A stretch of DNA of 64,000 nt from NCBI GenBank assembly GCA_007644065.1, contig VJWN01000028.1, positions 62,001 through 126,000 on the forward strand, read 5' to 3'. The translations under genes were made by a program, and so were the position numbers. A model generated the notes under the pieces. That model worked only from the letters and a program-made list of their open reading frames with translations. It did not search any database and had not been told where the DNA came from. Position 1 is the first letter of the stretch. Every line of letters starts with the position of its first letter. This document shows, piece by piece, positions 50,926 to 61,787 of this stretch. The DNA comes from Margaritispora aquatica. Its lineage: Eukaryota; Ascomycota; Leotiomycetes; Helotiales; Discinellaceae.

Positions 50926-51631
50926 TTTGACTGTTATAAGAGTAGTTACTTTTGGTAGGGAGATTTTCGTGGACTTTACTTTGCCGAAAAGATATTTGAG
51001 TCGTGTTAAAGGAGTATTTGTCAATTGTATTAATGAAGAGAGAGCTTTTCGACAGAAGGTGCTGCAAATGTGGTTTTATTTACTACGGGTACACTATCTC
51101 TAGGAGGCAGGCACTCCCTGGAAGTGCGTGGATTATGCATCTTTGAACGAAAGAGGACAGAAGGAACGAACTAAATACTTTGAAGGCATGCAAACAAGGC
51201 ATTCGGGGAGGAGGTCGCTAAGCACACCGCGGCTTCACAACCCTAAGAGTCATATATATATTTGATGTTCCAATTTACTGAGTCGTTTAGGCTGAGCAGA
51301 ATTAGAATTAACACCTATCCTAAAGCATCTATCTTGATCTGATTTCTAGTGTAGAGCAACTGCAAACACTTCACTTTGACGTGGAAGAACTTTTGTTGAT
51401 GGCCACTTGGGCAAATATATTTCTAATCTAGTCCTCCCCGTGAAGTGTAATTAAAAGAATGTATCGATCGTCATCGTTATCATAGCCTGTCCATTCCTCC
51501 ATCCAAACACGCCGTCCAAAAATCAAACCCAATTTAATGAATGCACCACTGTCCAATCCGCGCTATGCAATTTTCCCTTCCAATCAGTTCAGCTTCTAAA
51601 GAGATGTCTTTTCGCGTTCAAGGAGGCCAAT
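50926..51631. promoter_or_regulatory. Upstream region of the alpha/beta hydrolase
   Basis: About 0.7 kb between the hydrolase start and the end of the secreted repeat gene. A TATATATATT-like run is at about 51251-51261, some 330 nt upstream of the hydrolase start. No gene was seen. Confidence 0.45.
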
Positions 51632-52332
51632 CTAGGTGCAGCTGACGCTCTTGATAGTCTGTGGAGGTCCAACAGCCCAGGTCTTGAGTGGACCGTCCTT
51701 GATGAGAGCCAAAGCAGCAGAGTGGTCGACGTAGTCAAATTTGCACTTAGAGGGCAAGGCAGCGTAGCTTGATACGAGTGTGGAGATGGAGAGAACGTTT
51801 TCTGTGTTGAAATTAGCATTCGAACTCTTTTCGAAGAAGTGAAACATACTGGTTGGGACAACGCTTCCATCAAGAGGGACGGTCAAGGTGTACTTTGCTC
51901 CCTTGTCTGGGTCGGCACCATCGAACTCAATGACAATGGTGGTTGGGTTGTTTGGTTGTGGCTTGCCAGTGCAGGCAATGGAGATGACGGTTTGAGGTGG
52001 ACCAACAACCCATGTGCGTGCTGGACCTTCAACCAGAGCAGGAGTGTAGTCGACGGTCTTCAGTGCACATTGTGCCTTGACATCAACAGTATCGGATGAG
52101 ATACTGGAAATCGAGAGAGGGTTGTCTGTACAAAATTAGAAGATACCCAATGATTTGGTGCAAGTTATTACTAACAAGTATAGACAACAGAGCCATCAAG
52201 TGGGACAGTCAAGGAGTATTGAGCTCCTGCAGCTCCCTTGAAGATAATGAGACCAGAGTCGCGGGCAACGAGTGGTGCAGCCTGGGAAAGACCAAGGACA
52301 GCAGCAAGACCGAAGATGCTAGAGTATTGCAT
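51632..52332 (-). CDS. Small secreted protein with two 92-residue repeats (200 aa)
   Basis: Exons, in transcript order, are 52332-52176, 52125-51850 and 51801-51632. A clear signal peptide MQYSSIFGLAAVLGLSQAAP precedes the mature part. The mature protein is two copies of one unit: YSLTVPLDGSVVYT..LSIS and TWVVGPPQTVISIACT in the first half, YTLTVPLDGSVVPT..LSIS and TWAVGPPQTIKSVSCT in the second. Equivalent residues are 92 apart. Both introns (50 and 48 nt) fall in phase 1 just after the VPLDGSVV motif of each unit, so the intron was duplicated with the exon. Each unit has two cysteines, which may pair. No enzyme motif is visible, and I do not know a named family. It is likely extracellular or wall-associated. 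A TATA-like site lies about 126 nt upstream of the start. Confidence 0.85.
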
Positions 52333-52457
52333 TTTGAAGTTTTGAAAATTGTTCTGAGAACTGGTGATGTGTGATTGTAAAGATGTATTGAAGGATTAAG
52401 TGAAGAAGATGTTGTTGATGATGATGCTGATGCTCATTTTGGACGTTCCTTCCCTCC

Positions 52458-52465
52458 CTTATATA
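52458..52465 (-). promoter_or_regulatory. TATA-like element upstream of the secreted repeat gene
   Basis: On the minus strand the sequence reads TATATAAG within a G-rich flank, about 126 nt upstream of the ATG at 52332. This is a plausible TATA box for a strongly expressed secreted-protein gene. Inferred from sequence and position only. Confidence 0.4.
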
Positions 52466-53496
52466 TCCATATACCATCACCATCACCATCGCATACCGCT
52501 CTTTCTATGCATCTTCAAGCCTCACAAGGCCAAGGTGGTGATCCCCGCAGGAGTGATCACTTGCCAGCTCGTAATGTCTCTCACGAACATCCTGCGGCGG
52601 AGCAAAATTGCCCAGCACGTCTTTCTTCACTGGGCTGACTGAGAAAAGCCGCGGATTCAACGTCGTACGATTGCTAGTGTATAGCTAAAGGAAAGACAAG
52701 AAAGTTGCTGATAGGAGAGATGCGAGGAAACGTGGAGAGGCTGAGTCGGAGTGTTGGAGGATTACGAGCAAGACTTCTCTACATGGCGTAAGACACCAAC
52801 AGCCTTGTGAAGTTATGGCAGTTAGGCTTCTAAACTTAGAAGCATGATCTGATGAATTGAGCCTTAGGTTACACTCTCTCAAGAAGATGCCCCAAAATGC
52901 GACAGAAGATGACAATTCTAGCTTGCCATCGAAATTCGCAAGCTGTCAGTTCTCGCTTATCCCCGAACACTTGCGACGACATCTCACTGAATGAAAATTA
53001 CGCAGACCAACAGACTCAAGCTTACCATTCTTCTTCATAGCTGTGCAGCCTTAAAATCATGCTTAAGATTACCCCATCATGAATCCCAAAGACTGTTGTG
53101 GCCCATCAGCGACAGCCAGCAAGACATTTCTATTTCCAGCTCGGCTGCGGCGATGAACAGGATGCGATGGCTTGCTTACCCGCAAGGCCGCAGAGGTGCA
53201 GCTTCAAGCCAAGACTGCTTCTTGTTGGCTGACATGGACAAATGGCGGGGTGTGGATAATGGAGGGGTAAGCTCAGCTGTGTTCGGTATGGTGTGTGGAC
53301 GAACACGAAAGATCAGCCCTATCGTATGTCAATCACGAGATCTCTCTATCAAAAAAACCTATTTCTCGTGTTTGTTGGTAATAAAGCCTTCTGAGTACAG
53401 ATACGAATTTAAATTACCTCATAAATTGATCGACAAGATGGAGATTTGTTCTGGCAAAATGGAAGCCAAGAAGGGAATACGGATCCTCTGGATATT

Positions 53497-53510
53497 TTAT
53501 CACGTGATAA
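53497..53510. promoter_or_regulatory. Perfect palindrome TTATCACGTGATAA
   Basis: This 14-nt palindrome combines a CACGTG E-box with two outward-facing GATA cores (TTATC and GATAA). E-boxes bind bHLH factors and GATA cores bind nitrogen or iron regulators in fungi. It lies 1165 nt upstream of the secreted repeat gene start and about 430 nt past the transporter stop. Function is inferred. Confidence 0.35.
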
Positions 53511-53936
53511 TAGCCAAGCAGCCGAGGTAAGGTTGGTAGTCAGCACACCACCATATAATCTTACAACGAAGAAAAACGCTAATGAGGGATTCGTTATGCC
53601 TACCAGGAACGGATAACCTAAGGTCTAAATAAAGCAAAAGTAAGTAGGACGGATTGCATTGAACTTTGTCCCGGCTAGAAAGATAGTGGAAAGTTTTAAG
53701 CGAGATATATTCTAGGCTAGTATCCTGAACTTAAATGTTGCTCTTTCCGAGAAGTCAACTGGCTAGGTTTCAGAATATGTCTCATAGCTTCACTGGTCGT
53801 AGGTACTTTCACTGACTAGAAAGATAGGGTCTTGATTTGGTCAAAGTACTAAGCTAAGTCCAACAACACCGACATTATTCTCCCACGTATGCTGGTTTGT
53901 AGAAAGCAAGTGGAGAGCTTATGACTAATCAGCTTC

Positions 53937-56041
53937 TTATACAAGTGTATGTGTTACATTCCGAACTGCTTTCTTCTCATCTCCATCAAGAGTGGGATCG
54001 CTATCTTGAGATGGAGCCAAAGAACCCTCATCAGATTCCACTTGGTCGTCATTCCTACCAACACCATTCCTCTTGTCTCTCCACAGGAGAAGTTGAATAA
54101 TAGCTGTCCATATGACTGTAAATTTTCGTCAGCATGTAGCACAAAGAAGTCCATTTTGAGAACTCACTAAGCAAGATCTGGAGTACGATCGACCATAGGT
54201 ATCCTTTCTGTGCTGCTGGGAATTCCGTTGTCTTCCAAACGAAGTTAGGTGCCTAGGACACGTTAGAATAATGACGCAGACATCTCTTGAACGGAAGGAG
54301 AGGGTCGACTTACGACTGCCTGTACGACGTAAGCGAAGTCATTCCCTGCTGCCACGAGTAAGGCTCTCTTTTCCGTGTCATCGGTGCAGATCTCATTGAT
54401 CCAGCTGAGGATGAGAGGACCAGCACCATTCTATAGATAGGATTAGCAATTATGTCATGACAATCTCCCAGATTGATTTTCGGGGTCTAGTACTTACACC
54501 GATTTGACTGAGCCAGAACACTACTTTACGCTGGTAGATATTCTCATAGAGCGGCATCTCGCGCATCAGGACAGTGAAAATAAGCTATCATTATGAATCA
54601 GTTATCTGAGTTGGACCATCAAAGACAAAACATACCGTGATCACAGCTCCAGCGTAGATGAAAGGCCAACGTGCTCCACGGAATGGCCCATCAGAGAGCC
54701 AACCCCATACTAAAGCCATGACAATGAAGATACCAGAAGATGTGAGAGGGACTTGAAAAATAAGTTAGCGAATGTGCTACGATCTGACTAATGCGAACGA
54801 CTTACTGTTGTTGATTTGAGGCACCGTGAATGAGACCCCTGGGAGAGGAGCAGGTTTGTTATTGAAACTCTTCAGCCAATATCCCATCGCTGGTTGTGGA
54901 ATGCCGTTGTTCCAGAGAACATAAAGAATAGCTATCGTTGAGTTAGTTCATGTATTCAAGCCGTTCGACATTAAGATAACACTCACGCAAAAACCAAGTC
55001 TGCCAACTCTTCAAGATCCTGATCGCTTTCGCTTTCGTCCACGGTTCCTTACCAGCCCTTCCAACAGCCTTCATTCTCGAAATCGAAAGCTCATGCTCTG
55101 ACTGCGTGGTCCACCAGGTCTTCACATTCGTCTGTGGAAGATTGGGGAAGAAGACATAGCCCAAGAGTGCCAAAGGAATCGTGATGATGCCGTCGATGAT
55201 GAAGAGCCATCTCCAGCCTTCGTGGCCGTGAACACCATTTAGGTTCTTGTAGGCTGCTGCTTGAAGGAAGCCGCTGAAGAGAGAGCCGATGGTGCCTGCG
55301 AGCCAGAAGATCATGGATCGCTTGCCAATTTCGCGAGGGGTATACCAAGAACCTAGAAGATAGTGAATGCCGGGGTAGAATCCAGATCTGTGCAGCGTTA
55401 GACGATGTTTGCTTTTCAACGATAGGGAGATGTGTAACATACTCGAATAAGCCAACTAAGAACCGAAGAGCGTAGAGTGCTTTGATTGACTCGACTCTTG
55501 ACGTACAAATTGTAGCAATACCCCAGCCTAGCTCAAGCTATGGGAAATGTTAGCTGAGATTCAGGACATGAAAAGGAAAATGTCAATATCTTGAAGTGCT
55601 TACCGAAGGGATGACCCATCTTGGGGAGACACGAGTCAGGAGGAGGTTTGATGGGATCTGTCCAATGACATATCCAACAGTCCATATAGATGTACTAGTA
55701 ACAAGTTCGTTTCCATACATGCTGAGGTCCTCTTTCATACCAGACAGGAAGGCATTATTGACATTGGTCTGGTCCAAATTCTTGAGAAAGTAACCGAGCT
55801 GTGGATTGTCAGTCATAAGAGAATAGAGATGCCAATTGCCCAGAGTACAAACCGAAGCAAAAGTCAACACGAATGCATCGACCTTAAATAGCAACTTCCG
55901 CTCAGGCTTTGGAAGCTCCCAGGTGTCCCAAATGTATCCCTTCCAAGTAGTGATTTTCTTGGTCGGGTGCTGCTCGTCATCTTTACGACCAACTTCAGCA
56001 TCAACAGCAAAAGCGCTGTTTTGTTCTTCGGGTCGGCCCAT
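53937..56041 (-). CDS. MFS transporter, allantoate/pantothenate permease (ACS) family, 529 aa
   Basis: A plasma-membrane symporter related to Dal5/Fen2/Liz1 that would import a carboxylate-type nutrient such as a vitamin or allantoate. Exons in transcript order: 56041-55853, 55798-55604, 55537-55443, 55387-54987, 54931-54806, 54751-54636, 54584-54498, 54430-54314, 54252-54168 and 54115-53937; all junctions keep frame. Family motifs are KLDAFVLTFAS-type (here KVDAFVLTFAS), LDQTNVNNAFLSGMKEDL, QIPSNLLLTRVSPRWVIPS, GFYPGIHYLLGSWY, RSMIFWLAGTIGSLFSGFLQ and GWRWLFIIDGIIT, followed by further membrane helices. The cytosolic tail is acidic (ESDEGSLAPSQDSD). Intron 1 (55799-55852, 54 nt) is stop-free and would pass as coding, but it interrupts the conserved FAS-LGYFLKNLDQ. 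The first ATG in good frame is 56041. Closest in motifs to pantothenate-type permeases; substrate uncertain. Confidence 0.93.
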
Positions 56042-57209
56042 TTTGAGTGATTGACTCAAACTGCGATTGAAGAGGAAGTGGCGAGACCGTCGATGCTGCC
56101 AATCTCATCTGAACGAAATTTAGATTCATTAAGTATCAGTACCAAGCCCAACCTCCAACCTCCATCACATTTCCTCATCTCGGCTTTTAGCACGCAAGAT
56201 TTCATTGATCCGATTATGGAGTCCGTTATCTCTGATGTTGTGGTCGCTGATAATTGAGATGGGGCATTTCCACCATCGCGCCATAGTGTGCAGGAATTAC
56301 TCCTTTCCCCACTCTGAAATTCGCAAAACTTGGCGATCTCGAACACATGATTGCAACAAGTCGACAACAATATGCTTATCAATACTTATAACTCCAGATC
56401 TAGCCCTCTATCCCGTGTGGCGTATATGCTTTTGGAATGAAGTGCGATGGAATGCGGTTGGGGTTGGCGGGAGTATCCTTTTCCAAACACAAAGTCCATG
56501 CGCGATGACTTTTTGGAAGGACTGACAATCTCAAAAGCTAGATGACCAATCATTCCCTCTTTTTTATTCATAAAATCTTGTGATAATGCTTGATAGTTTG
56601 CTGTAAATATTCAGCAATGCTCTTAATTGCCCAGGGAAGATAAGCGAGAGATGAGGTAAAGGTTCGAGCAGTACTGACCGAGCATGTACTGTTCGTTCAT
56701 GATCTTGGTCTGCGGAAACTAATTTAAGTTTAATATATATCAGACGAAAAGTATCAAGGACGACGTTCATTCTGCTTGAGCAGTACTGGAAGCTATTAGC
56801 TAATACAAATCTGGAAAAACAACGACAACCATAAATCCACATTCACTGTTCGATAGTCCCCAATTAAGAGCCTACTACTCTGCATGAGGATATTATCGAA
56901 TAGCTTCTCATTGATATTAGTTCTGATTGTAACTAGATTCAACGCTTCGGGAAACTAGTCGCCTTTCTTGTGATAGATGGAGCTTCGCTTCTAAGCAGTC
57001 GAACCCTACAATCAGGTCACAATGGGGTATCCTGCCTTTTGTGCACCTTCAAGAGGCGTCATTTCCCCTGAGTATGGCGAAGTCAAGCAGAAGTCATCCA
57101 TGACATCGATCCTTAAAGCACCATAACGGTACAATGTGACCCGACCCCACGGCACCCCCAGACTCTCCCTCCCTCCCTTACCCTTCCTCAACTCCACACC
57201 CCATCAACC
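56042..57209. other. Intergenic between transporter and 2EXR gene
   Basis: About 1.2 kb forming the transporter promoter on the left and the 2EXR gene's 3' side on the right. No gene or clear repeat was seen. Confidence 0.5.
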
Positions 57210-57758
57210 TCAAAACTTCCTCCAAGCCCTCAACCCCAAATCGGCATAACACCGCGCCGCGACCCTCCTCGCCTCCCTACACGCACCCATAAGCGGTCTC
57301 CAATCCCTGGCCCGTGAACTATACGCCCCCATGCCATACTTCCTCTTCATGCTCGCGCTCCACTCCATGTTCGCCTCGCTGACGGCGTAGTGCCGACTGT
57401 TTTGCGCGGCGAGATACCAGATCTGGTCGCGGATCTCGCCCGGGAAGAAGGGGAAGAAGTGGAATGTGCCTGGTGGTCCTGCTTTTGGCGCCGCGAGCTC
57501 GAGTGGCGGTATAGATTCGGAGGAAGAGGAAGAGGAAAAGGAAGAGGAGGTGGTAGGTCGGGAGGAATCGTGGTCTTGAGATGCTGAAGGTGAGGGTGGG
57601 AGTGGGGGATAAGCGAGCGGTGGTGATGGTGGTGATGGTGGCGGTGGGGAAGGCAGGTCAGCTGGATTGGGTTCATAGCTGAGGCTCGGCCACGGACGAA
57701 AGTGCTTTGTGATGATTCGGCGAAGGTGGCCTACAATGCGACTAATATTTAAACCCAT
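57210..57758 (-). CDS. 2EXR-domain protein (182 aa)
   Basis: A single-exon frame from ATG 57758 to TGA. Residues 35-90 are Pro- and Ser-rich (PPPPSPPSPP, then a poly-Ser run). The C-terminal half begins with FHFFPFFPGEIRDQIWYLAA, the 2EXR signature F-x-x-F-P-x-E-I-R-x-x-I-W, and ends with RPLMGACREARRVAARCYADLG, where the usual L-x-x-x-C-x-E-S/A-R segment sits. 2EXR proteins are expanded in filamentous ascomycetes and have no known biochemical role. It is arranged head-to-head with a second 2EXR gene, the two start codons being 330 nt apart. The protein is short for the family and may be a reduced copy. Confidence 0.75.
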   Translation of the reverse strand: MGLNISRIVGHLRRIITKHFRPWPSLSYEPNPADLPSPPPPSPPSPPLAYPPLPPSPSASQDHDSSRPTTSSSFSSSSSSESIPPLELAAPKAGPPGTFHFFPFFPGEIRDQIWYLAAQNSRHYAVSEANMEWSASMKRKYGMGAYSSRARDWRPLMGACREARRVAARCYADLGLRAWRKF

Positions 57759-58088
57759 CTTTCCAACAAAGTAGAGAGTTTCCTTGCTCTTGGAATTCTA
57801 CCTCAAAGAATGGGTATAATGAGGAAGATGGTGCTGAGGATGCAGGAGGCCTTGAATGCCAAGATATAGGCCACAGCCGAGCTGGCTCGCCAATCATAAA
57901 GGGGGGCTATGTTTCTTACCCGATGCAAGGCTACCTTCGTCACACAACCTCAGCATATATCAACCCAATATCTCGTCGAAGATTAAAGCAAATCGCCTAA
58001 AGTACAGCGGTTCTGTGGATATCACGAGCCTAGGCGACAACCACCTTTGATCTAAAACACTCCAACAAAAGAACACCTTCAACGCAAA
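57759..58088. promoter_or_regulatory. Bidirectional promoter between two 2EXR genes
   Basis: The 330 nt between the two divergent starts must hold both promoters. No TATA box or repeated operator-like motif stands out by eye. Confidence 0.5.
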
Positions 58089-58604
58089 ATGTCTTGCAAG
58101 GACAGACTTTTAGGCTTATTTCCTCGTCTTTTGGACCGCTCTCCACGATCCACGTCCACATCTACATCTACATCTACATCACCAGTTCTATCACAGCCAG
58201 GCTCAAGCCCAAAATCCAAGCAAAAACAGAAACGGAAAAATAAACATGAACCCTACCTCCCAACTCAGTCCCCTGTCACCGCCCCCATCCCCCTCCCGGA
58301 CACGACCTTCCACCCCTTCCCACTCCTCCCGTCCGAGATCCGGCTGCAAATCTGGCGTCTCGCGGCCGAGCTGCCGCCTCTCCATCGCCTGCTCCCCTAC
58401 CGCGCGCGAACGTTCCCGCGCATCATGAGCAGGGACTACGGGCTCTCCGTCAAGTGGGGAGAATGCACATGGGTGGACTTGTATCTCAATCACTGGCGGC
58501 CCTTGTTGCAGGTATCTCGGGAGGCGAGGACGGAGGCGGAGAGGGTGTATGAGGTGCTGGATGCGCAGTCTATGGAGGAGGGGTGGGATATTATGCGGAT
58601 TTAG
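58089..58604 (+). CDS. 2EXR-domain protein (171 aa)
   Basis: A single-exon frame from AAAATGTCTTGC to TAG. A Ser-Thr run (STSTSTSTSTS, encoded by ACATCT repeats at about 58158-58180) and a Lys/Arg-rich patch (KSKQKQKRKNKH) precede the domain. The signature FHPFPLLPSEIRLQIWRLAA begins near residue 75, and RPLLQVSREARTEAERVYEV follows near residue 137. The layout of low-complexity N-terminus, signature, about 45 residues and a RPLL..REAR helix matches the divergent neighbour at 57210, so the pair are probably paralogues from an old inverted duplication. Function unknown; likely nuclear or cytosolic because no signal peptide or membrane helix is present. Confidence 0.75.
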   Translation: MSCKDRLLGLFPRLLDRSPRSTSTSTSTSTSPVLSQPGSSPKSKQKQKRKNKHEPYLPTQSPVTAPIPLPDTTFHPFPLLPSEIRLQIWRLAAELPPLHRLLPYRARTFPRIMSRDYGLSVKWGECTWVDLYLNHWRPLLQVSREARTEAERVYEVLDAQSMEEGWDIMRI

Positions 58605-58902
58605 TGTATTGATCAATGTGTTTGAAATTGTCCGGTATATGAGTATTGACTGGTATTTCTTGCTCTTACTTCTAGTTCTGCAAGTATGTGCATGTAATAT
58701 AAGCGTTAATCTGGCCAGATCAGATCGGATTATTGTATGTACTCCACCACATAAACGAAACCTGAAGCCAAATCCAAACCCAGACAAGGAAATGCAAAAA
58801 AAGACGCCCAAATTCCAGTCACATCTTGTGAAAGATAAATGAAACCCCGATCTATCACATGAGGCGACCTCTACCTCCTCTCTTCCTCCATAATCCCTTC
58901 AT

Positions 58903-60372
58903 TCACTCCATCCAGCCACTCCCACTTCCATTCCCAAGCCCCTCCTCTCCATCATACCCAACAGCAGGATCAACAAGCCTCTCACCACCCGCACACGCAA
59001 CCCTATAGATCGGTGGCGGCGTCCTCGGTCTTCCCTCCCAGCTCGCACGACGGCGAAGATTCAAAGCCTCGGTGGAACTAGCAGCGCTTCCAAGCAGAGG
59101 ACCCACGGCGAAAGACTGGTTCCCAAGAAAGGAGCCAGTGGTGGGTGTGTATGCGGGTGGTTGGGCTTCATTTTCGTGATGTTCATGTCCATTCCCATGC
59201 CTATGATTCGCTTGTTCGCTCGTACTTGCAAGTCCAATGTTACTAGCATCCCCCAACCTCGGAGGATAAACAGGACTCTGTCCAGGGTTGCCTAAGGGCG
59301 GGCTAGAAGCCCACGTCCCGGGTCTATTGAACCTGTTATTGCCGCTCCCAGCAGCATTAACACCAGCACCACTTGAAAGAGCCGCTGGGTTCCACGCGTG
59401 GCTTTCCAACTGGCGACGCAACCTCTCTTCGAATGAACTTCTCCCCTGTACTGATGGCAACGTGAACGTTTCCATCGCCCTGAGCTCATGATACTGATGC
59501 TGGGTTCCTTGGCCCCTGGTTGTTCGTGATACTCCTATTTCCACGCCTCCTGTGACTGTTCTCGCTCCGGCACTTGGTCCGATATCTGTGTTGGAGCGAT
59601 GAAGAGGCAAGCCCTCCGCAGCTGTACCAGATTGAGAACGAGAACGCGAAAGTTTCGATTTGGCCCATGAGAGAGAAGGCCATCTGCTGCTCGTACTGCT
59701 GCCTGTACTGATGTTCGTGTAAGTACTTGCCGTGGTATACGTGGTACGGGCTCTCTGCAATTGCGTGCGCGGGAGTGACGCTGGTGGGAGATTAAAGACA
59801 TTGGTAGTGTTGGTGTTTGCGTTATTGTTCCGGTTACCATTCCCATTATCGATATGATTGTTGCTTCTCTCCCCATTCAAATCACGTTCCCGCTGCTTCC
59901 TTGCCATCCTCTCTCGTCTGCACTTATGCAAACAGTCCCACGCCATTGCGAGAAATACAAATGCAACAAGCAACACGGATGGAATTAATAAGCCCAAGGG
60001 GACATAATTACCAATGCGCTCGGAATAGGCGTCCCTGGCTACAATATCAGCGTAGGCTTCCGGGTCGTAGTAGATGTTGAAAAATGTCGAGTTGGGATCG
60101 AGTGGTCCTCTGATAGGGAAGACCTCGGCGGTCTGATTGACGGGAGAGTGGTATCCTCGATGAGGCCCTCAATGGTAGCGATCGTATGGTTGTTGTAGGA
60201 TCTTACAGTCGGGAAGTTCAGATTTTCGGTGAAGGCACGATAGACTTGGACAGCATTCAATGGAGGAGATGAGCGTTTTGGTGCTGCTGTTATTGATACT
60301 GTTATTTATACTGTTGTCTCTTTCGACCACACGAAGATGAAGATGAAGGAGCGCTGTTCCGCGTTGCGGCAT
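58903..60372 (-). CDS. Single-pass membrane protein with low-complexity cytosolic tail
   Basis: Exon 2 (60167-58903) is secure. It encodes a short outside segment (NQTAEVFPIRGPLDPNST, with N-glycosylation sequons NQT and NST), one membrane helix (LGLLIPSVLLVAFVFLAMAW), a stop-transfer CRRERMARKQRERD, then an Asn/Ser/Thr-rich tail of about 330 residues with PPAY (WW-binding-like) and TPPPIYRVACAGGERL near the end. Exon 1 (60372-60207) is tentative: it starts at an ATG, and the frame fits only through a 39-nt intron (60168-60206), unusually short, with a weak acceptor. No signal peptide is seen, so a further upstream exon may exist. I do not recognise the family. It could be a plasma-membrane or vesicle protein with a regulatory tail. 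Confidence 0.6.
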
Positions 60373-61787
60373 GGCGCTGTATGCACTGCTTCTGTGACGA
60401 TGTGTGCTAACGATGAGGATAAGAATGTAAGTGTCTGAATGAGCGAGCAAGCTGTGACGATATGATGTGGCCTAGGCAAGCCATGGCAAAGGTCTTAACA
60501 CTTCCTATTGTAGTAAGTATGGCGACTAATGCTGAAGCAGTCGTTGACACTACTTACACTACTTACACTACTTACACTACTAATAGGAAGTAGGTCTGGG
60601 AAACTGGTGCCGAGATGATCTAGGCGCAAGATGTGATTGGGAGGCACGAAAAAATGATAACAGCTGCTCTCAATGACTGTTTTCACTAAGGTCTTAAACA
60701 GCTACCTAATCCACCCCCAGATGGCAAACCCAGTCTAGTTAAAGGCTTTAGCTTTTGTGTACATGAGGGAAGAGACGAAAGATGACTTCCAAGTGCCGAC
60801 ACAACCGAGACCGGTACTTCACTAGATGCTTGGCCATGGTTTGTAGGGCTGATATGACGAATCTCTAACCGAACATGAGGGGTAGAATAAGACCCGCGTG
60901 GTCTTCCAATGATGATTCTGTCTCGGAGCACTAAGAATAAAAAATGGAGTTGACACGGATGAGGGATTACTCGAAACTCAGGCAATGCACTTGCAAGTGT
61001 GGCTAGAGGGCTCGACGACTTGGACAGAGCAGGGCTTATCTGTCTAGGGATTGGTATCTCTCCTGGAAATCCTGTCCACAATGGACGTCTGATGGGAGAA
61101 ATTTATCAAGAATCAAGACAACGCATCGATAGAAATATATCAAAATCACCATTCAGAGAAATATATGCATGAAAAAAATGAAAAACCACCACATATTATG
61201 ACATTAAACGACCTAAAGCTGACAAGGAGAGAAATGAACAAGTGAAACATTGATATGATAGCTACCTGATGCATACCAATTCCCGTGGACATCTTGGCTC
61301 ACCCAGAGCTGAGAGAGGCTCTTGCAGTAACAACGCTGTGGGCACAAGGTATGCTGCAAATGGATTGCCATTGGATTGCAGATTTACTTGTTGCAGCGTG
61401 TGGTATTGAGCAGTAGGCAGTCTATAGCGGGTACGAGGCGCTGTAGAAAACCCCGAATCCAACTGTTTCGGCGAGTAGTAGTGCCTTTGTAGCAGCCAAT
61501 TTGTAGCTAGTGTGTCTGTCGTTGTGGAAATAGAACGTCGCTGTCACTGCCCTGCGGAATGGTGAGGACCCAGCTGTCCCAGCAAGCAGCATCTCTGTAG
61601 TAGCTGCCCTGAAGTCCCTCCATTACCAGCGTACATGGCCTTGAGCCCACCCTCAACGTGCACTATGTCTGCTACCCAGTATGCAAGAGCATCTAATCAC
61701 CGAGTATGTCTCATGCCATGCCTCGGCACCAAGGGTTCCAGGGCAGAGATCCAAGTGAACCATACATCAAATTCCCCCTATCAACAC
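60373..61787. other. Intergenic, no supportable gene
   Basis: About 1.4 kb. The longest frames are either non-ATG or antisense to neighbours. A 9-nt tandem repeat is at 60547-60582. From about 61300 to 61620 there are loosely repeated TGTAGTAGC/GTAGCAGCC words that might be an old repeat, but nothing firm. Confidence 0.45.
60547..60582. repeat. 9-nt ACACTACTT tandem repeat
   Basis: Four near-perfect copies of ACACTACTT in the promoter side of the membrane-protein gene, about 175-210 nt upstream of its proposed start. Confidence 0.85.

Larger units (their letters stand above)
52333..53936. promoter_or_regulatory. Upstream region of the secreted repeat gene
   Basis: About 1.6 kb. Beyond the TATA-like site it holds a perfect 14-nt palindrome near 53500 (listed separately). 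A 180-codon ATG frame at 52991-53530 has no recognisable motif and was not accepted as a gene. The right end is the 3' side of the transporter. Confidence 0.45.

Noticed and set aside
52991..53530. 180-codon ATG open frame between the secreted repeat gene and the transporter
   Set aside because: No recognisable motif, odd composition and no splice context; it overlaps a promoter-like region. It could be chance.
58203..58811. 202-residue minus-strand frame
   Set aside because: Antisense to the 2EXR gene at 58089, which has the recognised signature.
60686..61081. 131-residue minus-strand frame
   Set aside because: Non-ATG start, low-complexity Ser/Pro/Leu peptide, no domain or splice support.
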